64,000 nucleotides of DNA. Source: Streptomyces cupreus. Lineage in GTDB: Bacteria; Actinomycetota; Actinomycetes; Streptomycetales; Streptomycetaceae. The position numbers and the translations under genes were made by a program. Location of the stretch: NCBI RefSeq assembly GCF_014257025.1, contig NZ_JACMSF010000014.1, forward strand, positions 96,719 through 160,718, given 5' to 3'. Each line of letters starts with the position of its first letter. Within the stretch, counting starts at the first letter, position 1. Below are positions 7,816 to 14,941 of this stretch, piece after piece. The notes under the pieces were generated by a model. It made no database searches, had not been told where the DNA came from, and worked only from the letters and a program-made list of their open reading frames with translations.

Positions 7816-8822
7816 GCAAGCCCGTCAAGGCGGCCGTCTTCGGGACCGGATCGTGGGGCACCGCCTTCGGCATGGTGCTCGCCGACGCGGGGTGCGAGGT
7901 CACCCTGTGGGGGCGGCGCCCGGAACTCGCCGAAGCGGTCAACTCCACACGTACGAACCCCGACTACCTCCCCGGTGTCGAACTCCCGGAGAACCTGCGG
8001 GCCACCACCGACGCCGCCGAGGCGGCGCACGGCGCCGACTTCACCGTCCTCGCGATCCCCTCGCAGACGCTGCGCGGCAACCTCGCCGAGTGGACCCCGC
8101 TGCTCGCCCCCGACACCGTCCTCGTCTCGCTGATGAAGGGCGTCGAACTCGGCTCCGCGATGCGGATGAGCGAGGTCATCGAGGACGTCGCCAAGGTCGG
8201 CCCGAACCGGGTCGCCGTGGTCACCGGACCCAACCTCGCCCGGGAGATCGCCGCGCGGATGCCGGCCGCCGCCGTGGTCGCCTGCACCGACGAGTCCGTC
8301 GCCCAGCGTCTCCAGGCCGCCTGCCACACGCCGTACTTCAGGCCGTACACCGAGACCGACGTGGTCGGTTGCGAGCTCGGCGGGGCCGTGAAGAACGTCA
8401 TCGGGCTCGCCGTCGGCATCGCGGACGGCATGGGGCTCGGCGACAACGCCAAGGGCTCGCTCATCACCCGCGGCCTCGCGGAGACCGCGCGGCTCGGAGT
8501 CGCCCTCGGCGCCGATCCGATGACCTTCGCCGGACTCGCGGGCCTCGGCGACCTGGTGGCCACCTGCTCCTCGCCGCTGTCCCGCAACCACACCTTCGGC
8601 ACCAACCTCGGCAAGGGCATGACCCTTCAGGAGACCATCGCGGTCACCAAGCAGACCGCCGAGGGCGTCAAGTCCTGTGAGTCCGTGCTGGATCTGGCCC
8701 GCCGGCACGGCGTCGACATGCCGATCACCGAGACCGTCGTCGGCATCGTGCACGAGGGCAAGCCTCCGGTGGTCGCCCTCAAGGAGCTGATGTCGCGCAG
8801 CGCGAAGCCCGAACGACGCTGA
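7812..8822 (+). CDS. gpsA: NAD(P)-dependent glycerol-3-phosphate dehydrogenase
   Basis: A 336-residue enzyme that reduces dihydroxyacetone phosphate to sn-glycerol-3-phosphate for phospholipids. The N-terminal Rossmann motif is FGTGSWGTAFGMVLADAG. The catalytic lysine lies in the GGAVKNVIGLAVGIADG segment, and NAKGSLITRGLAE is the substrate-binding motif. GTG 7812 overlaps the stop of the acyltransferase gene. ddl follows after 59 bases, as in other Streptomyces. Confidence 0.97.
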   Translation: MSKPVKAAVFGTGSWGTAFGMVLADAGCEVTLWGRRPELAEAVNSTRTNPDYLPGVELPENLRATTDAAEAAHGADFTVLAIPSQTLRGNLAEWTPLLAPDTVLVSLMKGVELGSAMRMSEVIEDVAKVGPNRVAVVTGPNLAREIAARMPAAAVVACTDESVAQRLQAACHTPYFRPYTETDVVGCELGGAVKNVIGLAVGIADGMGLGDNAKGSLITRGLAETARLGVALGADPMTFAGLAGLGDLVATCSSPLSRNHTFGTNLGKGMTLQETIAVTKQTAEGVKSCESVLDLARRHGVDMPITETVVGIVHEGKPPVVALKELMSRSAKPERR

Positions 8823-8881
8823 GCGACGCAGGGTCGGCGGCGCTGTATCAGGGCACTACCAACGGGTACTCTCAACGCGAT

Positions 8882-10039
8882 ATGAGCACCGAGAACCTCC
8901 CCCAGAGCCCTCAGCAGCCGCCTCGCAAGCCGCGCGTGGCCGTCGTGTTCGGCGGCCGCAGCTCCGAGCACGGGATCTCCGTGGTCACCGCGGGCGCGGT
9001 ACTGAAGGCCATCGACCGGACCATGTACGACGTCCTGCCGATCGGCATCACGCAGGACGGCCGCTGGGCGCTCACCGCCGACGAACCGGAGCGCATGGCG
9101 ATCACCGACCGCCGCACGCCGAGCGTCGCGGAGCTCGCCGAGTCGACCGAGGGCGGCGTGGTGCTCCCCGTCGACCCCGCGAACCGCGAAGTCGTCTACA
9201 GCGAGCCGGGATCGGTGCCCAAGGCGCTCGGTGAGGTCGATGTCGTCTTCCCCGTCCTGCACGGCCCCTACGGCGAGGACGGCACCCTCCAGGGACTCCT
9301 GGAGCTCTCCGGCGTCCCCTACGTGGGCTCGGGTGTGCTCGCCTCGGCCGTCGGCCAGGACAAGGAGTACATGAAGCGGGTGTTCACCTCCTTCGGGCTC
9401 AAGGTCGGCCCGTACGTGGTGATCCGGCCCCGTGAGTGGGAGCAGGACGAGTCGGCCGCGCGCAGGAAGATCGTCGACTTCGCCGGCGAGCACGGCTGGC
9501 CGCTCTTCGTGAAGCCCGCGCGCGCGGGTTCGTCGATCGGCATCACCAAGGTCGAGGATCTGGCGGGACTGGACGAGGCCGTCGCCGAGGCCCAGCGGCA
9601 CGACCCGAAGATCCTCGTCGAGGCCGCTCTGCGCGGCCGTGAGATCGAGTGCGGCGTCCTGGAGTTCGAGGACGGTCCGCGCGCGTCGGTGCCCGCGGAG
9701 ATCCCGCCGCCGGACGCGCACGCGTACTACGACTTCGAGGCCAAGTACATCGACTCGACCCCGGGGATCGTGCCGGCGCCGCTGACGCCCGAGGAGACCG
9801 CGGAGGTCCAGCGCCTGGCCGTGGACGCCTTCGAGGCGGCCTCCTGCGAGGGCCTGGTGCGGGCGGACTTCTTCCTCACGGAGGACGGCGAGTTCGTGAT
9901 CAACGAGATCAACACGATGCCCGGATTCACGCCGATCTCGATGTACCCGCAGATGTGGCAGGCGAGCGGGATCAGCTATCCGGAACTGGTGGACCGGCTG
10001 ATCCAGGCGGCACTGCGCAGGTCGACCGGACTTCGGTGA
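8882..10039 (+). CDS. ddlA: D-alanine--D-alanine ligase
   Basis: A 385-residue ATP-grasp ligase that makes the D-Ala-D-Ala dipeptide of peptidoglycan. Signature segments are VFGGRSSEHGISVVTAG at the N-terminus, HGPYGEDGTLQGLLEL, the ATP-binding GWPLFVKPARAGSSIGITK, and the metal site EINTMPGFTPISMYPQMW near the C-terminus. In VanA-type D-Ala-D-Lac ligases the omega-loop differs. The segment YYDFEAKYIDST here has the Tyr-containing D-Ala-D-Ala form, so a resistance ligase is unlikely. It converges on the lipoprotein gene, and a UUCG hairpin lies at the junction. Confidence 0.97.
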   Translation: MSTENLPQSPQQPPRKPRVAVVFGGRSSEHGISVVTAGAVLKAIDRTMYDVLPIGITQDGRWALTADEPERMAITDRRTPSVAELAESTEGGVVLPVDPANREVVYSEPGSVPKALGEVDVVFPVLHGPYGEDGTLQGLLELSGVPYVGSGVLASAVGQDKEYMKRVFTSFGLKVGPYVVIRPREWEQDESAARRKIVDFAGEHGWPLFVKPARAGSSIGITKVEDLAGLDEAVAEAQRHDPKILVEAALRGREIECGVLEFEDGPRASVPAEIPPPDAHAYYDFEAKYIDSTPGIVPAPLTPEETAEVQRLAVDAFEAASCEGLVRADFFLTEDGEFVINEINTMPGFTPISMYPQMWQASGISYPELVDRLIQAALRRSTGLR

Positions 10040-10043
10040 CCTC

Positions 10044-10544
10044 CTAGTCGGCGATCCCTTCGGGGATCGCCTTCTTCACGGCCGACGCCAGATCGATCAG
10101 TACGGCCGAACTGTCCACGCCCTCCGGCACGGTCACCTCGACGTACGCCTCGCGATTGGCGCAGGTGAAGCGGTACGCCCCGCCGTCACCCTTCTCCATC
10201 AGCCAGTCGACGCCGTTCACCCCGCCGGGCACCGCGTCGGCGTCGTGCCCCTCCGCGACCTTCGGATCGATCATCTTCGGCGGCTGGGGCACACCGCAGC
10301 GCAGTATGATCTCCGGGTTTCCCCAGCCCGCGGTCAGCGTGGAGGCGGGTGAGGGATCACGGCGGCTCTGTCCGGCCACCTTCGCCGGCAGTGTCTTGTC
10401 CAGGTTCCGGCACAGGCCGGAGGCCTTCGCGCCCGGCGAGGGAACCGCCGCCGACCCGCTGTCGTCTGCTGATGAGCAGCCCGCGACGGTGATCGACAGG
10501 ACGAATGCGGGCAGACCGATGAGCCGGTGACGCAATGAGTTCAC
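10044..10544 (-). CDS. DUF3515 lipoprotein
   Basis: A 166-residue secreted lipoprotein. The signal peptide (MNSLRHRLIGLPAFVLSITVAGC) ends in a VAGC lipobox, which predicts lipidation at C23. A low-complexity Ser/Asp linker precedes a globular domain with several cysteines (GLCRNL, ILRCGVP, FTCANREAY) that could form disulphides outside the membrane. This fits the actinobacterial DUF3515 family; function unknown. It lies 20 bases after the Lrp-type gene on the same strand. Confidence 0.88.
   Translation of the reverse strand: MNSLRHRLIGLPAFVLSITVAGCSSADDSGSAAVPSPGAKASGLCRNLDKTLPAKVAGQSRRDPSPASTLTAGWGNPEIILRCGVPQPPKMIDPKVAEGHDADAVPGGVNGVDWLMEKGDGGAYRFTCANREAYVEVTVPEGVDSSAVLIDLASAVKKAIPEGIAD
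10050..10071. terminator. UUCG hairpin between ddlA and the DUF3515 gene
   Basis: GGCGATCCC-TTCG-GGGATCGCC is a 9-bp perfect stem with a stable UUCG tetraloop, 10 bases after the ddlA stop. It is embedded in the last codons of the convergent DUF3515 gene. Confidence 0.75.
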
Positions 10545-10564
10545 CGGCCAAGGGTAGACGGGGG

Positions 10565-10798
10565 CTACAGATGGACGACCGGGCAGGTCAAGGTGCGGGT
10601 GATGCCGTCCACTTGCTGGACCTTGGCGACCACCATGCGGCCGAGGTCGTCCACGGTGTCGGCCTGCGCGCGCACGATCACGTCATACGGTCCTGTCACG
10701 TCCTCGGCCTGGATGACTCCAGGGATCTTGCTGATCGTCTCGGCGACGGTCGACGCCTTGCCGACCTCCGTCTGGATCAGGATGTACGCCTGTACCAC
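10565..10798 (-). CDS. Stand-alone Lrp/AsnC ligand-binding (RAM) domain protein
   Basis: A 77-residue protein starting at GTG 10798, which follows GGAGG. It consists only of the RAM/ACT-like ligand-binding domain of Lrp/AsnC regulators (VQAYILIQTEVGKASTVAE, GPYDVIVRAQ). The helix-turn-helix domain is absent, so it cannot bind DNA alone. Such stand-alone domains form decamers that bind amino acids and can modify full-length Lrp proteins. It is divergent from thiL. The role here is unknown. Confidence 0.88.
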   Translation of the reverse strand: MVQAYILIQTEVGKASTVAETISKIPGVIQAEDVTGPYDVIVRAQADTVDDLGRMVVAKVQQVDGITRTLTCPVVHL

Positions 10799-11003
10799 GG
10801 AACCTCCAGGGCGGCCACGAGGATCATGTGGGGAAAAGGAACGCCACGGTATCGCGTCGTAGCTCGTCGCGGGGAGACCCGCGGGGGCCGGGGTCCCGCG
10901 CCGGGGTGCAGGCACGACAGTGGTTGGCGGTCACCTTGACCGTATCGAGGACAGTAGAGACACGCGACTGGGAACGCACAGGTACAGAAGGGGCGTAAGG
11001 GCA

Positions 11004-11969
11004 ATGAAGGGCACTGTTGGTGAGCTCGGGGAGTTCGGGCTCATCAGGGAGCTCACCTCCCGTCTCACCACCACCCCGGCGGTCCGGGTCGGACCCGGCG
11101 ACGACGCCGCGGTGGTCGCCGCGCCCGACCGCAGGGTCGTGGCGAGCACCGACATCCTCCTCGAGGGACGGCACTTCCGCCGCGACTGGTCCACCGCCTA
11201 CGACGTGGGCCGCAAGGCCGCCGCTCAGAACCTGGCGGACATCGCGGCCATGGGCGCCGTACCGACCGCCCTGCTGCTCGGTCTGGTCGTCCCGGCCGAG
11301 CTCCCGGTGACCTGGCCGACCGAGCTGATGGACGGCCTGCGCGACGAGTGCCAGGTGGCCGGCGCCTCCGTGGTCGGCGGCGATGTCGTACGCGGCGACA
11401 CGATCATGGTGTCGATCACCGCGCTCGGCGATCTGCGCAACCAGGAGCCCGTCACCCGGGCCGGCGCACAGCCCGGGGACCTCGTCGCCGTGACCGGCTG
11501 GCTCGGCTGGTCCGCGGCCGGGTACGCGGTGCTGTCCCGTGGTTTCCGCTCGCCGCGGGCCTTCGTGGAGGCGCACCGGCGACCGGAGCCGCCGTATCAC
11601 GCGGGCCCCGCGGCGGCCGGGCTCGGGGCCACGGCCATGTGCGACGTGAGCGACGGGCTGATCGCCGACCTCGGGCACATCGCCGAGGCCAGCAAGGTCC
11701 GGATCGACATTCGCTCCGGCGCGATCGACATCCCGTCCCAGATGAACGACATCGGGCAGGCCGTCGGAGTCGATCCGATGCAGTGGGTGCTGACCGGCGG
11801 AGAGGACCACGCGATCGTGGCGACCTTCCCGCCGGATGTGAAGCTGCCCGCCCGCTGGAAGGTCATCGGCGAGGTCCTCAACCCCTCGGCGCTGCCCCAG
11901 GTGACGGTCGACGGGGCGCCGTGGACCAGCAAGGGCGGCTGGGACCACTTCGGGGACATCGAGTCGTGA
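11004..11969 (+). CDS. thiL: Thiamine-monophosphate kinase
   Basis: A 321-residue enzyme that phosphorylates thiamine monophosphate to the active diphosphate. Visible features are the AIR-synthase-like ATP-binding start GELGEFGLIRELTSRL, the metal/ATP motif VGPGDDAAVV, STDILLEGRHF, NLADIAAMGA, VVGGDVVRGD, and CDVSDGLIADLGHIAE. ATG 11004 fits the family start (MKGTVGELGEFG). The stop overlaps the GTG of thiD, so the two vitamin B1 kinases are co-translated. Confidence 0.96.
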   Translation: MKGTVGELGEFGLIRELTSRLTTTPAVRVGPGDDAAVVAAPDRRVVASTDILLEGRHFRRDWSTAYDVGRKAAAQNLADIAAMGAVPTALLLGLVVPAELPVTWPTELMDGLRDECQVAGASVVGGDVVRGDTIMVSITALGDLRNQEPVTRAGAQPGDLVAVTGWLGWSAAGYAVLSRGFRSPRAFVEAHRRPEPPYHAGPAAAGLGATAMCDVSDGLIADLGHIAEASKVRIDIRSGAIDIPSQMNDIGQAVGVDPMQWVLTGGEDHAIVATFPPDVKLPARWKVIGEVLNPSALPQVTVDGAPWTSKGGWDHFGDIES

Positions 11970-12760
11970 GCGCGCCTTCTCGGGTTCTCACGGTCGCGGG
12001 CTCCGACTCCGGTGGCGGGGCGGGGATCCAGGCCGATCTGAAGACGATGCTGGCGCTCGGCGTGCACGGCATGAGCGTGATCACCGCGGTCACCGCGCAG
12101 AACTCGCTGGGTGTGCAGGGCGCTTGGCCGCTGCCCGTGGAGGCGGTGCGGGCGCAGTACCGCAGCGTCGTCGACGACATCGGCGTCCAGGCCGTGAAGA
12201 CCGGCATGCTGGCCTCCGCCGAACTCGTCGAGGCGGTGGCCGAGTTGCTCGGCGGCACGGACGCGCCGGCGGTCGTCGACCCGGTGGGCGTGTCCAAGCA
12301 CGGGGACTCGCTGCTGACCGCGTCCGCACTGGACTCCGTACGCACCAAGCTGCTGCCGGTGGCCACCGTCGCCACCCCGAACCTGGACGAAGTGGCCCAA
12401 CTCACAGGCGTCCACGTCGAGTCCGAGGACGATCTGCGCCGGGCCGCGGCGGCCGTGCTGGCGTACGGGCCGCGCTGGGTCGTGATCAAGGGCGGCCATC
12501 TCGCGGGCGACGCCGTGGATCTGCTCACCGACGGCTCCGAGGAGCACTGGCTGCGCGCGCCGCGGCACGACAACCGGCACACCCACGGCACGGGCTGCAC
12601 GCTGGCGTCCGCCATCGCCTCGGAGCTGGCGAAGGGGCGACCGGTGCCGGAGGCGGTGACCACGGCGAAGGAGTACGTCACCGGTGCCATCGCGGCCGGG
12701 TTCGCGCTCGGCGGGGGGATCGGACCCGTGGATCACGGGTGGGCGCTCAGAAGGCGTTGA
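11966..12760 (+). CDS. thiD: Hydroxymethylpyrimidine/phosphomethylpyrimidine kinase
   Basis: A 264-residue ribokinase-fold kinase that phosphorylates HMP and HMP-P for thiamine synthesis. The substrate site is AGSDSGGGAGIQADLKT at residues about 10-26. The anion-hole motif with the catalytic Asp equivalent is HTHGTGCTLASAIASEL near residue 210. TPNLDEVAQLTG is also typical. GTG 11966 overlaps the thiL stop. A bidirectional terminator separates the gene from rpmB. Confidence 0.96.
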   Translation: MSAPSRVLTVAGSDSGGGAGIQADLKTMLALGVHGMSVITAVTAQNSLGVQGAWPLPVEAVRAQYRSVVDDIGVQAVKTGMLASAELVEAVAELLGGTDAPAVVDPVGVSKHGDSLLTASALDSVRTKLLPVATVATPNLDEVAQLTGVHVESEDDLRRAAAAVLAYGPRWVVIKGGHLAGDAVDLLTDGSEEHWLRAPRHDNRHTHGTGCTLASAIASELAKGRPVPEAVTTAKEYVTGAIAAGFALGGGIGPVDHGWALRRR

Positions 12761-12771
12761 GGCATGCAAAA

Positions 12772-12799
12772 AGCCGGTTCACTCGAAGGTGAACCGGCT
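12772..12799. terminator. Bidirectional terminator between thiD and rpmB
   Basis: An 11-bp perfect stem (AGCCGGTTCAC and its complement) with loop TCGAAG. Read on the minus strand, the stem is followed by TTTTTGCATG, so it is a classical intrinsic terminator for rpmB. On the plus strand it closes thiLD. Confidence 0.85.
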
Positions 12800-12840
12800 C
12801 AGTGCAGCGAACCAGCTGTGGCCGCGCGCTTAGCTGTGCG

Positions 12841-13026
12841 TCAGCGCGAGACCTTGCCGGCCTTGATGCACGAGGTGCAAGCGTTCACGCGCTTCGGCGT
12901 CCCGCCCACCACGGTACGGACGCGCTGGATGTTCGGGTTCCAGCGACGGGGCGTACGGCGGTGCGAGTGCGAGATGTTGTTGCCGAAGCCCGGCCCCTTG
13001 CCGCAGACGTCGCAGTTGGCAGCCAC
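12841..13026 (-). CDS. rpmB: 50S ribosomal protein L28 (zinc-binding form)
   Basis: A 61-residue L28 starting MAANCDVCGKGPGFGNN, with the L28 core SHRRTPRRWNPNIQRVR. CDVC near the N-terminus and CTSC near the C-terminus make the four-cysteine zinc site of the C+ form. Streptomyces typically also carry cysteine-free paralogues elsewhere that take over under zinc limitation through Zur (established knowledge, not visible here). It is transcribed alone towards a strong terminator. Confidence 0.98.
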   Translation of the reverse strand: MAANCDVCGKGPGFGNNISHSHRRTPRRWNPNIQRVRTVVGGTPKRVNACTSCIKAGKVSR

Positions 13027-13282
13027 GGGTCACTCCAAAGACTTCAGATGCACTTACGGTTGATCCCGGCAGGCCGGGATCAAGATCGCAGGATCAGAGA
13101 TCTGAGTGGCGTTGCCAGGGGAATGGCCCGATCTGGATCGGGCAACCGGAGCAGCATACAACGACTGCGCCAGTAGAACGAAACTACCATGGCTGCTCAG
13201 GGGCCTGCTCCCGGCCCTCTTCCGGCGGGCACGGCCCCTGGGTCTACGCTGCGTCCACGTCCAGCAGCTCAGGGAGGCGCAG

Positions 13283-14938
13283 GTGGCGCAGGTGCCGCAG
13301 ACATTCTTCGATGCTCTCGCGGTACGCACCTGGTGCGGCCTCGCGCTGGAGGCGCTCGGGCGCGCGCGCGAGGAGATCGACGCGATCAACGTCTACCCCG
13401 TGGCCGACGGGGACACCGGCACGAACCTGTATCTGACGGTGGAGTCGGCGGCCGCGGCCGTCGACGCGGTGTTCATCGGGCACGAGGCGGGCTCCGAGGG
13501 CTCCGCGCCGTCCCTGGCCGACGCCGTGCGCGCGATGGCCCACGGCGCGCTCATAGGGGCGCGCGGCAACTCCGGCACGATCCTGGCGCAGCTGCTGCGC
13601 GGCATGGCCCAGGTGCTGGCCGCCGACGGTGACACGGCGCATGCCGACGCGGGCGGGCTCCGGCTCGCCCTGCGGCACGCCGCCGACTCCGCCCGCCAGG
13701 CCGTGGCCCACCCGGTCGAGGGCACCGTCCTCACCGTCGCCTCGGCCGCCGCCGACGCCGCCATAGGGGCCGAGGGCGACTGCAAGGCCGTCGCGCGGGC
13801 CGCCTACGAAGGGGCGCGCGCCGCCCTCGCCGCGACCCCGCACCAGCTCGCCGTGCTGGAACGCGCGGGGGTGGTGGACGCCGGCGGGCAGGGTCTCGTC
13901 ACCGTCCTCGCGGCACTGGTGGAGACGTTCACGGGGGAGAAGCCGGTGGTCACGGCGAGCCACGCGCGCGTGCCCGTCGACAGTCCCGGTGAGTGCGTGT
14001 CCCTGGAGGAGGGCGGGCCCGCCTTCGAGGTGATCTACCTCCTGGAGGCCGAGGACGCGGCCGTCACCCGACTGAGGGAGCGGCTCGACACCCTCGGGGA
14101 CTCGCTGGTCGTGGTCGGCGGCGAAGGGCTGTGGAACGTCCATGTGCACGTCGACGACGCCGGCGCCGCCGTGGAGGCGGGCGTCGAGGCCGGACGGCCG
14201 TACCGGATCCGGATCACCCACTTCGGCGTCGGTGACGTGCACACCACCGGAGGTGAGCGGCCGCCCCGGGAGCGGGCCCAGCGCGCCGTCGTGGCCGTCG
14301 TGCCCGGTCCGGGCCTGGCCGGTCTGTACACCGAGGCCGGCGCGACCACCGTGCTCGCGCGCCCCGGGGAGCCGCCCGCGAGCGGGGAGCTGGTGGAGGC
14401 CGTACGACGGGCCCACGCGCGAGAGATCGTGCTGCTGCCCAACGACGCGGAGTTGCGGCACACCGCGGCGGCCGCCGCCGAGCAGGCCCGCGCCGAGGGC
14501 ATCCGGGTGGCGCTGATCCCCACCCGGTCCGCGGTCCAGGGGATCGCCGCGCTCGCCGTGCACGAGCCGGAGCGGCGCTTCGACGAGGACGTCGTGTCGA
14601 TGACCTCGGCGGCCGGCGCCACCCGCTACGCCGAGGTCGCCCTCGCCGAACGCCAGTCCTGGACCATGGCCGGCATCTGCCAGGCCGGCGATGTGCTCGG
14701 CCTCATCGACGGCGACGTCGCCGTCATCGGCGCGGACGTCACGGCCACCGCCGAGACCGTCCTGGACCGTATGCTCGCGGCCGGCGGCGAGCTGGTCACC
14801 CTCGTCCTCGGCGACGAGGCACCCGACGGGATCGCCGGGCACCTCGAAGCGCGCGTACGGGAGTCCTACCTGGCCGTCGACACGGTCGTGTACCGGGGCG
14901 GGCGGCAGGGAGCGCTGCTGCTCATCGGCGTCGAGTAG
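13283..14938 (+). CDS. DAK2/DegV-linked kinase, FakA-like
   Basis: A 551-residue protein if GTG 13283 is used, which is preceded by AGGGAGG; GTG 13292 is an alternative. Residues about 5-200 form a DhaL/DAK2 nucleotide-binding domain. Metal-binding aspartates lie in NVYPVADGDTGTNLYLT (D42, D44), and GARGNSGTILAQLLRG is conserved. The middle and C-terminal parts match FakA/YloV proteins. In Firmicutes, FakA is the ATP-binding subunit of fatty acid kinase and works with a DegV-type lipid-binding FakB. No FakB gene is seen in this window, so the substrate is inferred. The gene usually precedes recG. Here an oppositely oriented pair separates them. Confidence 0.85.
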   Translation: MAQVPQTFFDALAVRTWCGLALEALGRAREEIDAINVYPVADGDTGTNLYLTVESAAAAVDAVFIGHEAGSEGSAPSLADAVRAMAHGALIGARGNSGTILAQLLRGMAQVLAADGDTAHADAGGLRLALRHAADSARQAVAHPVEGTVLTVASAAADAAIGAEGDCKAVARAAYEGARAALAATPHQLAVLERAGVVDAGGQGLVTVLAALVETFTGEKPVVTASHARVPVDSPGECVSLEEGGPAFEVIYLLEAEDAAVTRLRERLDTLGDSLVVVGGEGLWNVHVHVDDAGAAVEAGVEAGRPYRIRITHFGVGDVHTTGGERPPRERAQRAVVAVVPGPGLAGLYTEAGATTVLARPGEPPASGELVEAVRRAHAREIVLLPNDAELRHTAAAAAEQARAEGIRVALIPTRSAVQGIAALAVHEPERRFDEDVVSMTSAAGATRYAEVALAERQSWTMAGICQAGDVLGLIDGDVAVIGADVTATAETVLDRMLAAGGELVTLVLGDEAPDGIAGHLEARVRESYLAVDTVVYRGGRQGALLLIGVE

Positions 14939-14941
14939 GGC

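Noticed and set aside
8882..10039. ddlA as a vancomycin-type D-Ala-D-Lac resistance ligase
   Set aside because: Omega-loop region looks like the D-Ala-D-Ala type and the neighbours are the normal gpsA context, with no vanH or vanX.
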